Of a stretch of DNA of 64,000 bases, positions 32,305-40,873 are shown in pieces. Made by a program: the position numbers and the translations under genes. How positions within the stretch are numbered: position 1 is the first letter of the stretch; every line of letters starts with the position of its first letter. The DNA comes from Streptomyces sp. NBC_01255 (GTDB taxonomy: Bacteria; Actinomycetota; Actinomycetes; Streptomycetales; Streptomycetaceae): NCBI RefSeq assembly GCF_036226445.1, contig NZ_CP108474.1, forward strand, positions 2,728,001 to 2,792,000. Direction: 5' to 3'. A model generated the notes under the pieces. It saw nothing but the letters and a program-made list of their open reading frames with translations, had not been told where the DNA came from and made no database searches.

Positions 32305-34119
32305 TCAATTCCCTCCGGTCGTCGTCGGAGCCGGTGCGGCCGGCGTGGGCGGGACGGCGGCCGGGAGGACCGTGACCGCTTCGCGGGCGTCGGCGAGGCC
32401 GCGGCTGCGGGCGCGGGCCCTCGCGCGGTCCCGGACGCGCTGCACGCGCCGGGCCCGTACCGTCGTCCACGCCCAGAGGGTGACCGGGGCCAGGGCGACG
32501 ACGAGGGCGAGGGACGCCCAGGTGCGCATGGCCGCGTGGGTGTGGCCGTAGTGGACGGAGGCCACGAGCGAGGCGACGAGGATCGCCGCCCAGTAGAGGT
32601 GGATACGGAAGGTGGCGATCCGGTCGGGGCTGGCCTCGCCGCCCTTGGGGGTCACGACGAAGCGGCCGCGGGTGCGCAGGACCGCCGAGCCGAGGGACTT
32701 GAGGTAGATGGGCGCGGAGAGCGCGGACATCGCCATGCCGGCGAGGCCGCCGGAGCCCTCGGGCTCGTGGGGCGAGACGTTGTGCCGCCGGTTCCACAGG
32801 TAGAGCCCGATCTGGAGGGCGACGGCGTCGCTGTAGATCATCAGCCACACCGAGGTGGAGACCTGGGTGCCGGAGGCGCCGAACCAGAGGTAGAGGACAC
32901 CGCTGAGGATGCCCACGAACCAGTTGACGGCCGTCATCGGGTAGTAGACGAGCATCAGCGTGTAGTTGAGGAAGCGGCCCGGCGGAGTGCGGAAGGGCGC
33001 CTTCCAGAACTGCTTGACGATCGTCTCGTACGTGCCCCGGGACCACCGCAGCTGCTGGGTGAAGAAGTCGGACCATGAGGCGGGGCCCTCGCCGACGGCG
33101 AGCACGTCGGGGGTGTAGACGGAGCGCCAGAAGTGGCCGGTGCGCGGGTTCTTCCTGCGGTGCAGTTCGAAGCCGGTGGCCATGTCCTCGGTGATGGAGT
33201 CGTACAGGCCGCCGATCTGCTTGAGGGCGGAGATCCGGACGACGTTGTTCGTGCCGACGAACATGGGCGCGCGGTAGCGGTTCCCGGCCCGCTGGATGAG
33301 GGCGTGGAAGAGGAACTGCTGCGACTCGGCGGCCTTGGTGACGATGTTGGTGTAGTTGCCGTACACCTGCGGTCCGACGACGAAGGCGATGTCGGGGTCG
33401 CGGAAGTAGCCGAGCATCCGCTCCAGGAAGTTGGGGAGCGGGACGTGGTCGGTGTCGACGGAGGCGAAGAAGTCGTAGGCGTCTCCGTGCATGGCGAGCC
33501 AGGCGTTGTAGTTGCCGTGCTTGGTCTTCGCCTTGTGCACGCCCTTCTTGCGGTTCCACTCGGGGACGCCGGCGCGGGTGAAGTGGCGTACGCCGAGCTC
33601 GGCGCAGAGCGCCTTGGCCTCGGCGGAGTCGCCCTCGTCGAGGAGCCAGACGTCAAGGGGTCCGTCGTGCCGCAGCCGGACGGCGCCTTCGAGGGTGGCG
33701 CGGACCATGGAGAGCGGTTCCTTGCCCGGGACGTACGTGGTGAGGAAGGCGACGCGGGTGCCCGGCTCGGCGCGGACGGGTATCGGGTCGCGGGCGACCA
33801 TGGTGGCGTGGGCGATCGACGTGACGTTCACCAGCATGAAGAAGCAGATGAGGCCGATCGACACGAGCATCACGGTGTCGAGGTGGACGAGCCAGCGGTC
33901 GCCGCCCTCGCGGACGGTCCAGTGGCTCGGCCAGACGAGATAGGCGAGGAGCAGCGCCGACAGGAGCGGTGCGAGGCACATGAGCAGGACGGCTCGTATT
34001 CGGTGCGGCTCCTTCGCGAGCAGACTTCGGTACTGCACCGTGTAGGCCGCCGGGTCCGGTTCCGTCAGCGGACCGGCGAGTCGGCTGTAGGTGTCGTAGT
34101 CGTAGCCTCCCGGCCGCAC
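32305..34119 (-). CDS. cslA: Cellulose-synthase-like glycosyltransferase CslA
   Basis: 604 residues from GTG 34119, which has GGAGGC just upstream; the longer frame to 34170 lacks a ribosome site. It is a membrane GT2 enzyme: two N-terminal helices (near 45-100), a cytoplasmic catalytic domain with 'LLDEGDS', 'SVDTDHVP' (DxD), 'ITEDMATG' (TED) and 'QQLRWSRGT' (QxxRW), and about five further helices. It makes a beta-glucan exported at the hyphal tip, where it interacts with DivIVA in S. coelicolor. It is the first gene of cslA-glxA. From memory the locus is near SCO2836 in S. coelicolor, so its place here is a rearrangement relative to that genome. Confidence 0.93.
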   Translation of the reverse strand: MRPGGYDYDTYSRLAGPLTEPDPAAYTVQYRSLLAKEPHRIRAVLLMCLAPLLSALLLAYLVWPSHWTVREGGDRWLVHLDTVMLVSIGLICFFMLVNVTSIAHATMVARDPIPVRAEPGTRVAFLTTYVPGKEPLSMVRATLEGAVRLRHDGPLDVWLLDEGDSAEAKALCAELGVRHFTRAGVPEWNRKKGVHKAKTKHGNYNAWLAMHGDAYDFFASVDTDHVPLPNFLERMLGYFRDPDIAFVVGPQVYGNYTNIVTKAAESQQFLFHALIQRAGNRYRAPMFVGTNNVVRISALKQIGGLYDSITEDMATGFELHRRKNPRTGHFWRSVYTPDVLAVGEGPASWSDFFTQQLRWSRGTYETIVKQFWKAPFRTPPGRFLNYTLMLVYYPMTAVNWFVGILSGVLYLWFGASGTQVSTSVWLMIYSDAVALQIGLYLWNRRHNVSPHEPEGSGGLAGMAMSALSAPIYLKSLGSAVLRTRGRFVVTPKGGEASPDRIATFRIHLYWAAILVASLVASVHYGHTHAAMRTWASLALVVALAPVTLWAWTTVRARRVQRVRDRARARARSRGLADAREAVTVLPAAVPPTPAAPAPTTTGGN

Positions 34120-34209
34120 GGTGCCTCCAGCTGTCGTCGAACGGGTCGATATCACAACAAAAGGGGACATCGTTCGGCGTGTCGACTGGAGTAGTCCGAG
34201 TGGGCGTCC

Positions 34210-34905
34210 TTACCGGCTGCGAGCGCCCTGTCGACGCAGGGTGTACGTGACGGCCTTCCGGGCGACCGGGTTCAGCTCCTCGACGGCGGCCATCAGGGCG
34301 CCGAGCTGCTCCAGGGCGGCGAGCGCCGCCTCCGCGCCGGCCGGGTCGACGCCCTCGTAGAGTTCGAGGCCGACGAAGGAGGCGGCGACCGCGCGGGCGA
34401 GCCCGGCGGGGTCCGTGAACCCGTCGAGCGGGGTCCCGGCGAGGACCCGGACGAGGACCTGCTCGATCTCGGCGATCCACAGGTCGAGCCCGGCGGCGGT
34501 GGCCGGGGCGAGCCGGGGGTGCGTCTGGGCCCCGGCGAGCAGCTGGCCGAGGACGGCCACGTGCCCGGCGTCCCGCTCCTCGGCATGCATCTCGCGCCCG
34601 AAGGCGAGCAGCTCGGAGAGGCTGCCGACGGAGCGGAGCCGCTCGCGGTGGCGGGCGACCCGCAGTTCCGCGCCGTGCCGGCAGGCGGCGGAGAGCAGCT
34701 CGTCGACAGAACCGAAGTGGTAGAAGACCAGGGCCTGGTTGACTCCGGCGGTGGTCGCGATGGCCCGCGCGGAGGCCTTGGCGATGCCCTGCTCGACGAG
34801 GGTGCGCAGGGCGCCTTCGAGCAGCTTGTCCCGGGTCTCCTGGCTCCGCGCGTCCTGGCCTTTCGGCCCGCCGGCGACCTTCCCGCTCACGGTCTCCGCA
34901 CTCAC
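34210..34905 (-). CDS. TetR-family regulator, third gene of the SRPBCC operon
   Basis: 231 residues. The HTH is at about 25-70 ('RDKLLEGALRTLVEQGIAKA', 'GVNQALVFYHFGSVDELL') and the rest is a helical ligand domain. The GTG start overlaps the stop of the DUF4166 gene by 4 bases (GTGA). As it is in the operon that begins behind two identical TTGAGC-N4-GCTCAA sites, it most likely represses its own operon through them. Ligand unknown. Confidence 0.85.
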   Translation of the reverse strand: MSAETVSGKVAGGPKGQDARSQETRDKLLEGALRTLVEQGIAKASARAIATTAGVNQALVFYHFGSVDELLSAACRHGAELRVARHRERLRSVGSLSELLAFGREMHAEERDAGHVAVLGQLLAGAQTHPRLAPATAAGLDLWIAEIEQVLVRVLAGTPLDGFTDPAGLARAVAASFVGLELYEGVDPAGAEAALAALEQLGALMAAVEELNPVARKAVTYTLRRQGARSR

Positions 34906-35597
34906 GCCCGTACCTCCTCGCGCACCGGGCGCAGCCCCGCGCGCACCCCGTGGGAGCCTACGTCGGCGTACTCGGCGGTGAAGGACCCCTCGTAGCCGAA
35001 GAGCGGTCCGAAGTACCGGTTGACCACCCGGACGTTGATGCGGAAGCGGCCGGTGCGCTCGTCGAAGGACTCGCGGACCTCGGCCCGTCCACCGACCAGT
35101 TCGGGGACCCGCACGTCCAACGGACCCTCGCGGAAGCGGTGTTCGCCGGAGACGATGAGCAGCGAGCCGTCGGGCTCGGCGGTCGCGTGCAGATCGCTGG
35201 CGAGGTGCTGGTGGGTGCCGAGGTAGTCGAGGACGCAGCCCCGCTCGGGGCTGTGGACCATGGTGGCGTCGAAGCGCCGGGGGCCGCCGGGCAGGGCGAA
35301 GGTCCGCACGAAGGTGACGGTCTCCCGTCCGAACGAGTCGGCGTACGGCACGTTCTCGATGGTGAAGGGGACGTCGCGGCCGGTGCGGGGCAGCAGGATG
35401 TTCCTCAGTCCGCCGACCGCGAGGAACGGTTTCACGAAGGCCCGGCCGTGCCAGACGCGGTCCATGACGCCCCGTCCGACGCACAGCTCCCCGCTCGCGA
35501 GCCCCACCGAGAAGCGCCGCTGGAGCTCCGGGTGGAGCCGCTCGAAGGCGGCGCCCCCCATGGCGGTGCGGAAGATCGAAGGGTGGCTCGCGGTCAC
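34902..35597 (-). CDS. DUF4166-domain protein
   Basis: 231 residues, soluble. The opening 'FRTAMGGAAFERLHPELQRR' and the C-terminal 'FGYEGSFTAEY' fit DUF4166, often fused to or next to saccharopine-dehydrogenase-like or SRPBCC proteins. GTG starts and GTGA overlaps on both sides couple it to the SRPBCC gene before it and the TetR gene after it. Function unknown. Confidence 0.75.
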   Translation of the reverse strand: MTASHPSIFRTAMGGAAFERLHPELQRRFSVGLASGELCVGRGVMDRVWHGRAFVKPFLAVGGLRNILLPRTGRDVPFTIENVPYADSFGRETVTFVRTFALPGGPRRFDATMVHSPERGCVLDYLGTHQHLASDLHATAEPDGSLLIVSGEHRFREGPLDVRVPELVGGRAEVRESFDERTGRFRINVRVVNRYFGPLFGYEGSFTAEYADVGSHGVRAGLRPVREEVRA

Positions 35598-36316
35598 GGC
35601 TGCTCCAGGGTGGCGAGGAGCCGGGGCTCCCGGCTGTGGGCGGGCGGGGTGCGCAGACAGCGCCGGGCCGCGGGGGTCCTGGACGAGGGCGGTACGAGGA
35701 CGGCGGCGGCGAGCCCGAGGACGGTGAGCGGCACGGCGGCGAGCGACAGCGCGCCGAGCGGCAGGGAGGCGACCGCGCAGGGCACGGCCACGAGCAGGAT
35801 CCGGGCGGCGACTTCGAGCAGCCAGCGGTTGCGGGAGCGCTCCGGGGTGATGCCCCGCTCGCACCAGAGCCGCAGCCGGTCGAAGGACCAGGCGGTGGCC
35901 CAGCCCATGAGGGGCCGGAAGACGAGCCGGTCGGCGACGCGGCCGAGGCGGCCCCAGCGAGGCCGGTAGTCGTAGCCGGTGAGGAAGCGGACGCCGTCGG
36001 GCGTGGGGACGTAGCGCCAGTAGCCGCTGCCCTCGGCGAGGAGCGAGAGCGGGTGCGGCGAGGAGAAGCGGAGGGCGGAGACCCGGTCGCCGCCGGCCCG
36101 GTGGCGCTCCCCCGCGGAGACACCGGTGCCGGCGACGGCCAGGAAGGGCAGGACGCGGGTCGCGTACCGGAAGTGCTGCGGCTCGCCCTCGACGGGCGGG
36201 AGGTAGGAGATCTCCGTGAACCTCAGGTCCCAGCGCTGGTGTCGGCCGGGTTCCTGCGTGCGCTCCCAGAGCGTCTCCAGGTCCGCGCGCACCCGCGTCT
36301 CGATGTAGAGACCCAT
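35594..36316 (-). CDS. SRPBCC-like protein with C-terminal membrane segments
   Basis: 240 residues. The first 150 residues have a START/SRPBCC (polyketide cyclase-like) pattern ('MGLYIETRVRADLETLWERT', 'HQRWDLRFTEISYL', 'RFLTGYDYRPRW'). Two hydrophobic helices follow near 165-210. ATG 36316 follows GGGGGAA. First gene of a tightly coupled three-gene operon with DUF4166 and TetR; the SRPBCC fold suggests binding of a lipid or other hydrophobic ligand, possibly the effector the TetR protein senses (inference). Confidence 0.72.
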   Translation of the reverse strand: MGLYIETRVRADLETLWERTQEPGRHQRWDLRFTEISYLPPVEGEPQHFRYATRVLPFLAVAGTGVSAGERHRAGGDRVSALRFSSPHPLSLLAEGSGYWRYVPTPDGVRFLTGYDYRPRWGRLGRVADRLVFRPLMGWATAWSFDRLRLWCERGITPERSRNRWLLEVAARILLVAVPCAVASLPLGALSLAAVPLTVLGLAAAVLVPPSSRTPAARRCLRTPPAHSREPRLLATLEQP

Positions 36317-36343
36317 CGGTGTTCCCCCAGCTCATCCGACATC

Positions 36344-36359
36344 TTGAGCAACCGCTCAA
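36344..36359. promoter_or_regulatory. Operator copy 1, TTGAGC-N4-GCTCAA
   Basis: A perfect 6-bp inverted repeat (TTGAGCAACCGCTCAA) 28 bases upstream of the SRPBCC start. Identical arms occur again 44 bases away, i.e. about four helical turns. Typical of TetR-family sites. Confidence 0.65.
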
Positions 36360-36387
36360 AACTGCCCGCGAGTGAAGGTAGCCGATT

Positions 36388-36403
36388 TTGAGCACTCGCT
36401 CAA
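36388..36403. promoter_or_regulatory. Operator copy 2, TTGAGC-N4-GCTCAA
   Basis: TTGAGCACTCGCTCAA has the same arms as the site at 36344-36359, spaced 44 bases centre to centre. Together they flank the likely promoter of the TetR-containing operon. Confidence 0.65.
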
Positions 36404-36420
36404 CCACGTGACGACAAGAA

Positions 36421-36449
36421 ACCCCCGGCCCTGGATCAGGACCGGGGGT
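36421..36449 (-). terminator. Hairpin downstream of the decayed thiamine-binding gene copy
   Basis: An 8-bp outer stem (36421-36428 with 36442-36449) and a 4-bp inner stem (36430-36433 with 36437-36440). It lies just after the stop of the pseudogene and probably was the terminator of the original intact gene. Confidence 0.6.
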
Positions 36450-36470
36450 CTCGTCTGTTCCGCTTCGGCG

Positions 36471-36731
36471 TCAGGCGCCGAGGTGGCGCTCCACCGTGTC
36501 GACCTTCGAGGTCAGGCCGTCCGTGACACCCGGACGGATGTCGGCCTTCATGACCACGGAGACACGCGGCGCCCGCGCCTCGACGGCGGCGACGGCACGC
36601 TTCACGACATCCATGACCTCGTCCCACTCGCCCTCGATGGACGTGGCTGCATCTTCTAGAAGCGGGCGTCGGTACGGTTCGGAAGCCCGGATTCGCGGAC
36701 GACCCGAACGGCGTCGGCGACGTACTCGCTT
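36471..36731 (-). pseudogene. Decayed 3' copy of a thiamine-binding protein gene (MTH1187/YkoF-like)
   Basis: About 260 bases align closely with 38877-39127, the 3' part of the intact gene. The last 50 or so residues are in frame ('[20 protein letters not shown]' and '[13 protein letters not shown]'). A net insertion of 14 bases around 36646-36665 breaks the frame, and similarity stops near 36731, so the first codons are missing. It cannot make a full protein. It marks the left edge of an inserted islet. Confidence 0.8.
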
Positions 36732-36805
36732 TGCGCGAGCCCGGCCGCTCAGGAGCCGCTGGACATGCGGACGTCCGTCGAGGTGGCAGGCCAACAGCCG
36801 CTGCG

Positions 36806-37618
36806 TCAGACCCTGGCGACCGCGAGCATGTGGGAGCTCGCCGCGAGCAGGTCCGGGTGGGGTTCAGCAAGACGGGCGGCCGTCAGCGCCGCCTCGAACA
36901 TCGGCGAGTCGATCAGGCTCTCGCGGGTGTACTGCTCCGTTGCTTTGAGAGCGGCCCACACCGGCCCCTCGATCCCGTACACCACCGGGTCCCGCAGACC
37001 AGCCTCGCTCAGTTCCGTGACCAGCCCATCCCCCGTATGGAAGTACGAGCTGGTGAATCCCTTGCGGCCCGGCGCGTGGATGCCCGTGACGAGGATGTCG
37101 GCCACGGCGTCACGCACTCGGTCGACAGTGAGCATGGTGGTGGCGACGTGCTCGAAGAGCGAGGCGTAACGGCCGATGGCCGCAGCGGCGACGAAGCCGC
37201 CGGGGCGGACGACACGGCCAGCCTCACGCAAGGCCTGGATGCGGTCGCCGTGATCCAGCAGGTGATACAGCGGCCCGAGGACGAGAGCCACGTCGTACGT
37301 GGCGTCGGGCGCACTCAGCGCCCGCGCGTCCCCCAGTTCGGCACGGAAGCCCGCCGCCACCGCCGCCTCCACGTGGCGCGGCACAGGATCGATGAGATCG
37401 ACCTCGTACCCGTCCTTGGCGAGCCACCGGGCGTGCGCGCCGGGACCGCCGCCGATGTCGACGATCCGGGCAGGCGCGGGAGGCAGATACCTCCGCAGCA
37501 ACTCTTGCGTGCGGACCATCTCCAGGACGCCGTCGGCACTGCCTGTCAGCCGCTCGGACTCGTCGATGGTCTCGCTGTAGAAAGCGATGATCTCGGGACC
37601 TACGGAGGGTGTTGGCAT
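36806..37618 (-). CDS. Class I SAM-dependent methyltransferase
   Basis: 270 residues. The SAM-binding motif I is '[17 protein letters not shown]', with '[11 protein letters not shown]' (motif II acid) and '[12 protein letters not shown]' (motif IV). It resembles small-molecule or unknown-substrate methyltransferases. ATG 37618 is the family-like start. It is divergent from the GntR regulator, and the operator between them would let that regulator control it. Lies within the islet bounded by the thiamine-binding gene copies; substrate unknown. Confidence 0.82.
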   Translation of the reverse strand: MPTPSVGPEIIAFYSETIDESERLTGSADGVLEMVRTQELLRRYLPPAPARIVDIGGGPGAHARWLAKDGYEVDLIDPVPRHVEAAVAAGFRAELGDARALSAPDATYDVALVLGPLYHLLDHGDRIQALREAGRVVRPGGFVAAAAIGRYASLFEHVATTMLTVDRVRDAVADILVTGIHAPGRKGFTSSYFHTGDGLVTELSEAGLRDPVVYGIEGPVWAALKATEQYTRESLIDSPMFEAALTAARLAEPHPDLLAASSHMLAVARV

Positions 37619-37662
37619 GGTTGCGATTGTGACCGCTGGTGGCGCGAGGTGGTAGCCCTTAG

Positions 37663-37684
37663 CCTGACCGGTCAACCGGTCAGG
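37663..37684. promoter_or_regulatory. GntR operator 1 in the methyltransferase/GntR divergent promoter
   Basis: A 10-bp perfect inverted repeat with a 2-base spacer; left arm CCTGACCGGT. The same core, GACCGGT-N2-ACCGGTC, recurs at 38434-38457 after the GntR gene. Arm length and position point to the GntR protein as binder. Confidence 0.65.
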
Positions 37685-37705
37685 CCAACAGATGAAGGAA
37701 CGCAC

Positions 37706-38434
37706 ATGCCCCTTTTGAAATACGAGCAGATCGCGGAGAGCCTGCGACGCCGCATCGCCGACGGAGAGTTCGGTTCCGGCTCGCTCCTGCCGTCCAGCCG
37801 AGACCTGTGCGAGCAGTGGGGCGTTTCACGCGCAACCGCGATCAAGGCCATGGAGGCGCTGCGCGCCGACGGGCTCGTGATGCCGCATCAGGGTCGAGGA
37901 TTCACCGTGGTCGAGGCTCCGGTGGCACGGCCGGCCGGTGGACGTGGCGCGGGGACCAGCAGGACTCAAGGAGGGATGCCGTTCAAGCGACTGGGTGCAC
38001 CGGAGCTGCTCGTACCGCCCTCCCATATCGCCGAGGCCTTGGGCCTGGAGAGCGGCGTACGAGCGCTACACCGGGCCCGGTTGGCGCTCATGGACGACAA
38101 CCGGCCGCACTCCTACACCGTGGCGTGGTTCCCGCCGGACATCGCCGACGCGTGCCCTCGCCTGCACCAGGGTGGCCCGATCGCGGAAGGAACCACTCAC
38201 TACGTCCGACGCACCACCGGACGCGGGCCGGTTCGGGGCGCGGACATCACCTCGGTCCGCCTGGCAACCAGCGCCGAGGCGGAACACCTTCGAGTGAAAC
38301 GACCCTGCGCTGTGGCGGTCGTACTGCACACCGCGTACGACCACGAAGAGAGGCCTCTGGTCTGCGAAGAAGGCGTCACGCCGGAGGGCACATGGGAGCG
38401 AACGGACAACTATCCGATGAGCCAAGCGGATTAA
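37706..38434 (+). CDS. GntR/HutC-type regulator (KorSA-like)
   Basis: 242 residues. The N-terminal winged HTH is typical GntR ('YEQIAESLRRRIADGEF', 'LPSSRDLCEQWGVSRATAIK'), followed by a UTRA-type effector domain. This architecture includes the repressors of actinomycete integrative elements such as KorSA of pSAM2, which fits the islet setting; similarity to KorSA is my judgement, not a search result. ATG 37706 follows GAAGGA. Candidate operators with the same core lie both before the gene and directly after it. Confidence 0.85.
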   Translation: MPLLKYEQIAESLRRRIADGEFGSGSLLPSSRDLCEQWGVSRATAIKAMEALRADGLVMPHQGRGFTVVEAPVARPAGGRGAGTSRTQGGMPFKRLGAPELLVPPSHIAEALGLESGVRALHRARLALMDDNRPHSYTVAWFPPDIADACPRLHQGGPIAEGTTHYVRRTTGRGPVRGADITSVRLATSAEAEHLRVKRPCAVAVVLHTAYDHEERPLVCEEGVTPEGTWERTDNYPMSQAD

Positions 38435-38457
38435 CTGGACCGGTCCACCGGTCCAGT
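38434..38457. promoter_or_regulatory. GntR operator 2, upstream of the small islet ORF
   Basis: An 11-bp perfect inverted repeat with a 2-base spacer (left arm ACTGGACCGGT), starting at the last base of the GntR stop codon. It shares GACCGGT-N2-ACCGGTC with the site at 37663-37684 and lies 60 bases before the small ORF. Confidence 0.65.
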
Positions 38458-38516
38458 CTGCATCCGACAGCAGGCACACCTACCGTGTGCCTCGTCATGC
38501 CGGAGGGAGTACCCGC

Positions 38517-38867
38517 ATGCCCACACCACCCGAGAAACCCCGCCCCGGCGAGCCGAGCCGGGCCCTGCGCTTACGGGCCGCCGACGGATGGGAGCGGTTC
38601 ATGCGCCGCGATCAGGAGCAAGCCGGACGGGAGGACGCCCTTCATGTGGTCGGCCCCGACGGCTACGAGCAGCACCCGCTCCTGAACACGCTGGTCCGCG
38701 ATGTCGCCTCGCGCGGCGTGGGTCGCCTCACCGCCGTCACCCACGAGCTTCAGGAGAGCGGCCGCCCGGTTCGCCTGGCGCACATCCGGCCTGCGTCCGG
38801 TGTCGAGTGGACCACGGCGGCGGACAACATCCGCCCCGCGCCGACCGAGCGCAACGCCCCTTCATGA
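38517..38867 (+). CDS. Hypothetical small protein of the islet
   Basis: 116 residues, soluble and charged, with no motif I recognise. ATG 38517 follows GGAGGGAG at good spacing, which supports translation. It contains one TTA leucine codon (in 'ALRLRAADG'), unusual for a core gene. A GntR-type operator lies upstream. It ends 9 bases from the convergent thiamine-binding gene. Confidence 0.6.
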   Translation: MPTPPEKPRPGEPSRALRLRAADGWERFMRRDQEQAGREDALHVVGPDGYEQHPLLNTLVRDVASRGVGRLTAVTHELQESGRPVRLAHIRPASGVEWTTAADNIRPAPTERNAPS

Positions 38868-38876
38868 CCGTCGGCG

Positions 38877-39173
38877 TCAGCCGGCCAGGTACCGCTCCAC
38901 CGTCTCGACCTTCGAGGTCAGGCCACCTGTGACACCCGGACGGATGTCGACCTTCATGACCACCGAGACACGCGGCGCCCGTGCCTCGACGGCGGCGACC
39001 GCACGCTTCACGACGTCCATGACCTGGTCCCAGTCGTCACCTTCGACGGACGTGAACATGGCGTCGGTACGGTTCGGGAGCCCGGACTCGCGGACGACCC
39101 GGACGGCGTCGGCGACGTACTCGCCGACCTCCTCCCCCACGCCCAGGGGAGTCACCGAGAACGCGACGATCAC
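38877..39173 (-). CDS. MTH1187-family thiamine-binding protein
   Basis: 98 residues, the normal length for the family (UPF0045/YkoF-like ferredoxin fold). The opening '[20 protein letters not shown]' and '[20 protein letters not shown]' are typical. Members bind thiamine and form tetramers. The GTG start overlaps the DUF3817 stop (GTGA), so the two are coupled. Its 3' part is duplicated as a pseudogene at 36471-36731. The chromosomal terminator expected downstream of it lies instead after the pseudogene. Confidence 0.85.
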   Translation of the reverse strand: MIVAFSVTPLGVGEEVGEYVADAVRVVRESGLPNRTDAMFTSVEGDDWDQVMDVVKRAVAAVEARAPRVSVVMKVDIRPGVTGGLTSKVETVERYLAG

Positions 39174-39514
39174 GCCTTCACCGCGTCCCCGGCGCCGGCG
39201 CGGGAGGCGGCGACCGCGTCGGTGGCCTCGCGCTTCAGCTTCCGCTCGGCGTAGAAGCCGCCGAAGGGCAGCACCGAGAGGACGAAGTAGAGCGCGGCGG
39301 TGCCGAAGCTCCACTTGGTGCGGTTCCAGGCGTCCAGCCAGAAGAGGACGTACAGGATGAACAGCACGCCGTGGACCGCGCCCATGACCGGCACCGCGTT
39401 GAAGTCCGTCGTCCTCTTGAGCACCGAGCAGACGAGCAGCAGCAGGAACGACACCGCCTCCGGCGCGGAGACGAGCCGAAGCCGGTGCAGGGAGGATGCA
39501 GTCTTGATGTCCAC
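39170..39514 (-). CDS. DUF3817-family small membrane protein, second copy
   Basis: 114 residues with three transmembrane helices ('[17 protein letters not shown]', '[20 protein letters not shown]', '[20 protein letters not shown]'). It is a paralogue of the protein at 25800-26132, with the same HG in helix 2. GTG 39514 is taken as the start because similarity begins there and AAGGTGA lies upstream; frames further out look non-coding. It is coupled to the thiamine-binding gene. Function unknown. Confidence 0.82.
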   Translation of the reverse strand: MDIKTASSLHRLRLVSAPEAVSFLLLLVCSVLKRTTDFNAVPVMGAVHGVLFILYVLFWLDAWNRTKWSFGTAALYFVLSVLPFGGFYAERKLKREATDAVAASRAGAGDAVKA

Positions 39515-39664
39515 GACAGGGGTCACCTTCGTTCGATCTTGTGAACGGATACACAAGGGCCCGTCCATCATGACGCAGCCAGGGAACGACCCGCGCTGGC
39601 GGGGTGGGGTTCACCTGGACACCCGGGGGAAGCGCTCCCGACAGAAGAACAAGGAGACGGGGGA

Positions 39665-40873
39665 TTGATACGTGTCTACAAGTTCCGCCTTCGCCCCACC
39701 CTCCGGCAGGCCCGGGCCCTGGGCGAGATGCTGCGGGACCACTGCTCGCTCTACAACGGCGCGTTACAGGAGCGTCGGGACGCCTACCGGCACGCCTCGA
39801 AAACGAACATCAAGTACGCCGACCAGTCCGCTCAGCTCAAGGAGATCCCGGCGTTCGACCCGGATCGTCAGGGCCGGTGGTCGTTCAGCTCTCAGCAGGC
39901 AACGCTGCGCCGCCTGGACAAGGCGTTCGATGCGTTCTTCCGCCGGGTGAAGGCGGGTCTCACCCCCGGCTATCCCAGATTCAAGGGCGTGGGGCACTTC
40001 GACACGGTCCTGTTCCCGAAGGACGGGGACGGCTGCCGCTGGGACTCCACACCGCGTGACCGGCAGACCCGCGTGCGCTTGCAAGGCATCGGACACGTGC
40101 GGACACACCAGCACCGGCCGGTACGCGGGCGGGTCAAGACGATCAGCGTGAAGCGTGAGGGCAAACACTGGTTCGTGGTCCTCGCCTGCGATGAAGTGCC
40201 GACCGAGCCGCTTCCCGCCAGCGGGTCGATCATCGGTATCGACATGGGCGTGACGCACTTCCTCACCACATCGAACGGCGAGCATTTAGAGAATCCGCGC
40301 TACCTCGAAGCATCCGCTGAAGCGTTGACCGTCGCACAGCAGCACCTCTCGACGTTCCCCAAGCGCACCAGGATGAGGTCGAAGAAGCACCGGGCCGCAG
40401 TCCGCAAGATCGCCAAGCTGCACGGCAGAATTCGGCGTCAGCGACGTGACCATCACCACAAGACCGCGAAGGGGCTGATCTGCGGCCACGATGTGATCGC
40501 CCACGAGCGGCTGAACATCGCGGGTATGACCCGCGCTCCAAAGGCCAAGCCCGATCCCGATCAGCCCGGCGCGTTCTTGCCGAACGGCGCCGCCGCGAAA
40601 GCGGGCTTGAACCGCAGCATCCTCGACGTGGGTTGGGGACAGTTCCTGTCGATCCTGGCGCAGAAGGCTGAAAGTGCCGCTCGCCGCGTGATCGCAGTGG
40701 ACGCCCGCAACACCTCCCGTACCTGCCCACGCTGTGGGCACGTCGCCAGGGAGAACCGCGTCACCCAAGCGACGTTCGAGTGCACGGCGTGCGGCTTCCT
40801 CGCGAACGCCGACCACGTCGGCGCGCTGAACGTACTCAGCAGGGCCGGGCTGGTCCTCTACGCGGAGGCATAG
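39665..40873 (+). CDS. tnpB: TnpB-family RNA-guided nuclease (IS200/IS605 type), canonical size
   Basis: 402 residues. A wedge/helical N-terminal half ('[20 protein letters not shown]') is followed by a RuvC domain with D193 in '[13 protein letters not shown]', E281 in '[11 protein letters not shown]' and D383 in '[10 protein letters not shown]'. A C4 zinc finger is formed by C354/C357 and C373/C376. All three catalytic acids are present, so the nuclease may be active. The start is TTG 39665 behind GGAGACGGGGG. At least two TTA codons occur, unlike neighbouring core genes. No TnpA is nearby. It is inserted directly before the first AIM24 gene. Confidence 0.9.
   Translation: MIRVYKFRLRPTLRQARALGEMLRDHCSLYNGALQERRDAYRHASKTNIKYADQSAQLKEIPAFDPDRQGRWSFSSQQATLRRLDKAFDAFFRRVKAGLTPGYPRFKGVGHFDTVLFPKDGDGCRWDSTPRDRQTRVRLQGIGHVRTHQHRPVRGRVKTISVKREGKHWFVVLACDEVPTEPLPASGSIIGIDMGVTHFLTTSNGEHLENPRYLEASAEALTVAQQHLSTFPKRTRMRSKKHRAAVRKIAKLHGRIRRQRRDHHHKTAKGLICGHDVIAHERLNIAGMTRAPKAKPDPDQPGAFLPNGAAAKAGLNRSILDVGWGQFLSILAQKAESAARRVIAVDARNTSRTCPRCGHVARENRVTQATFECTACGFLANADHVGALNVLSRAGLVLYAEA

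Noticed and set aside
30224-33559. 1111-residue open frame on the minus strand, out of frame with glxA and cslA
   Set aside because: It overlaps two well-identified genes on the same strand and consists of Arg/Pro/His-rich low-complexity sequence.
36471-36794. Intact 107-residue gene for a thiamine-binding protein
   Set aside because: The first half of this frame is Arg-rich and unrelated to the family; comparison with the copy at 38877-39173 shows a frameshift and a missing start.
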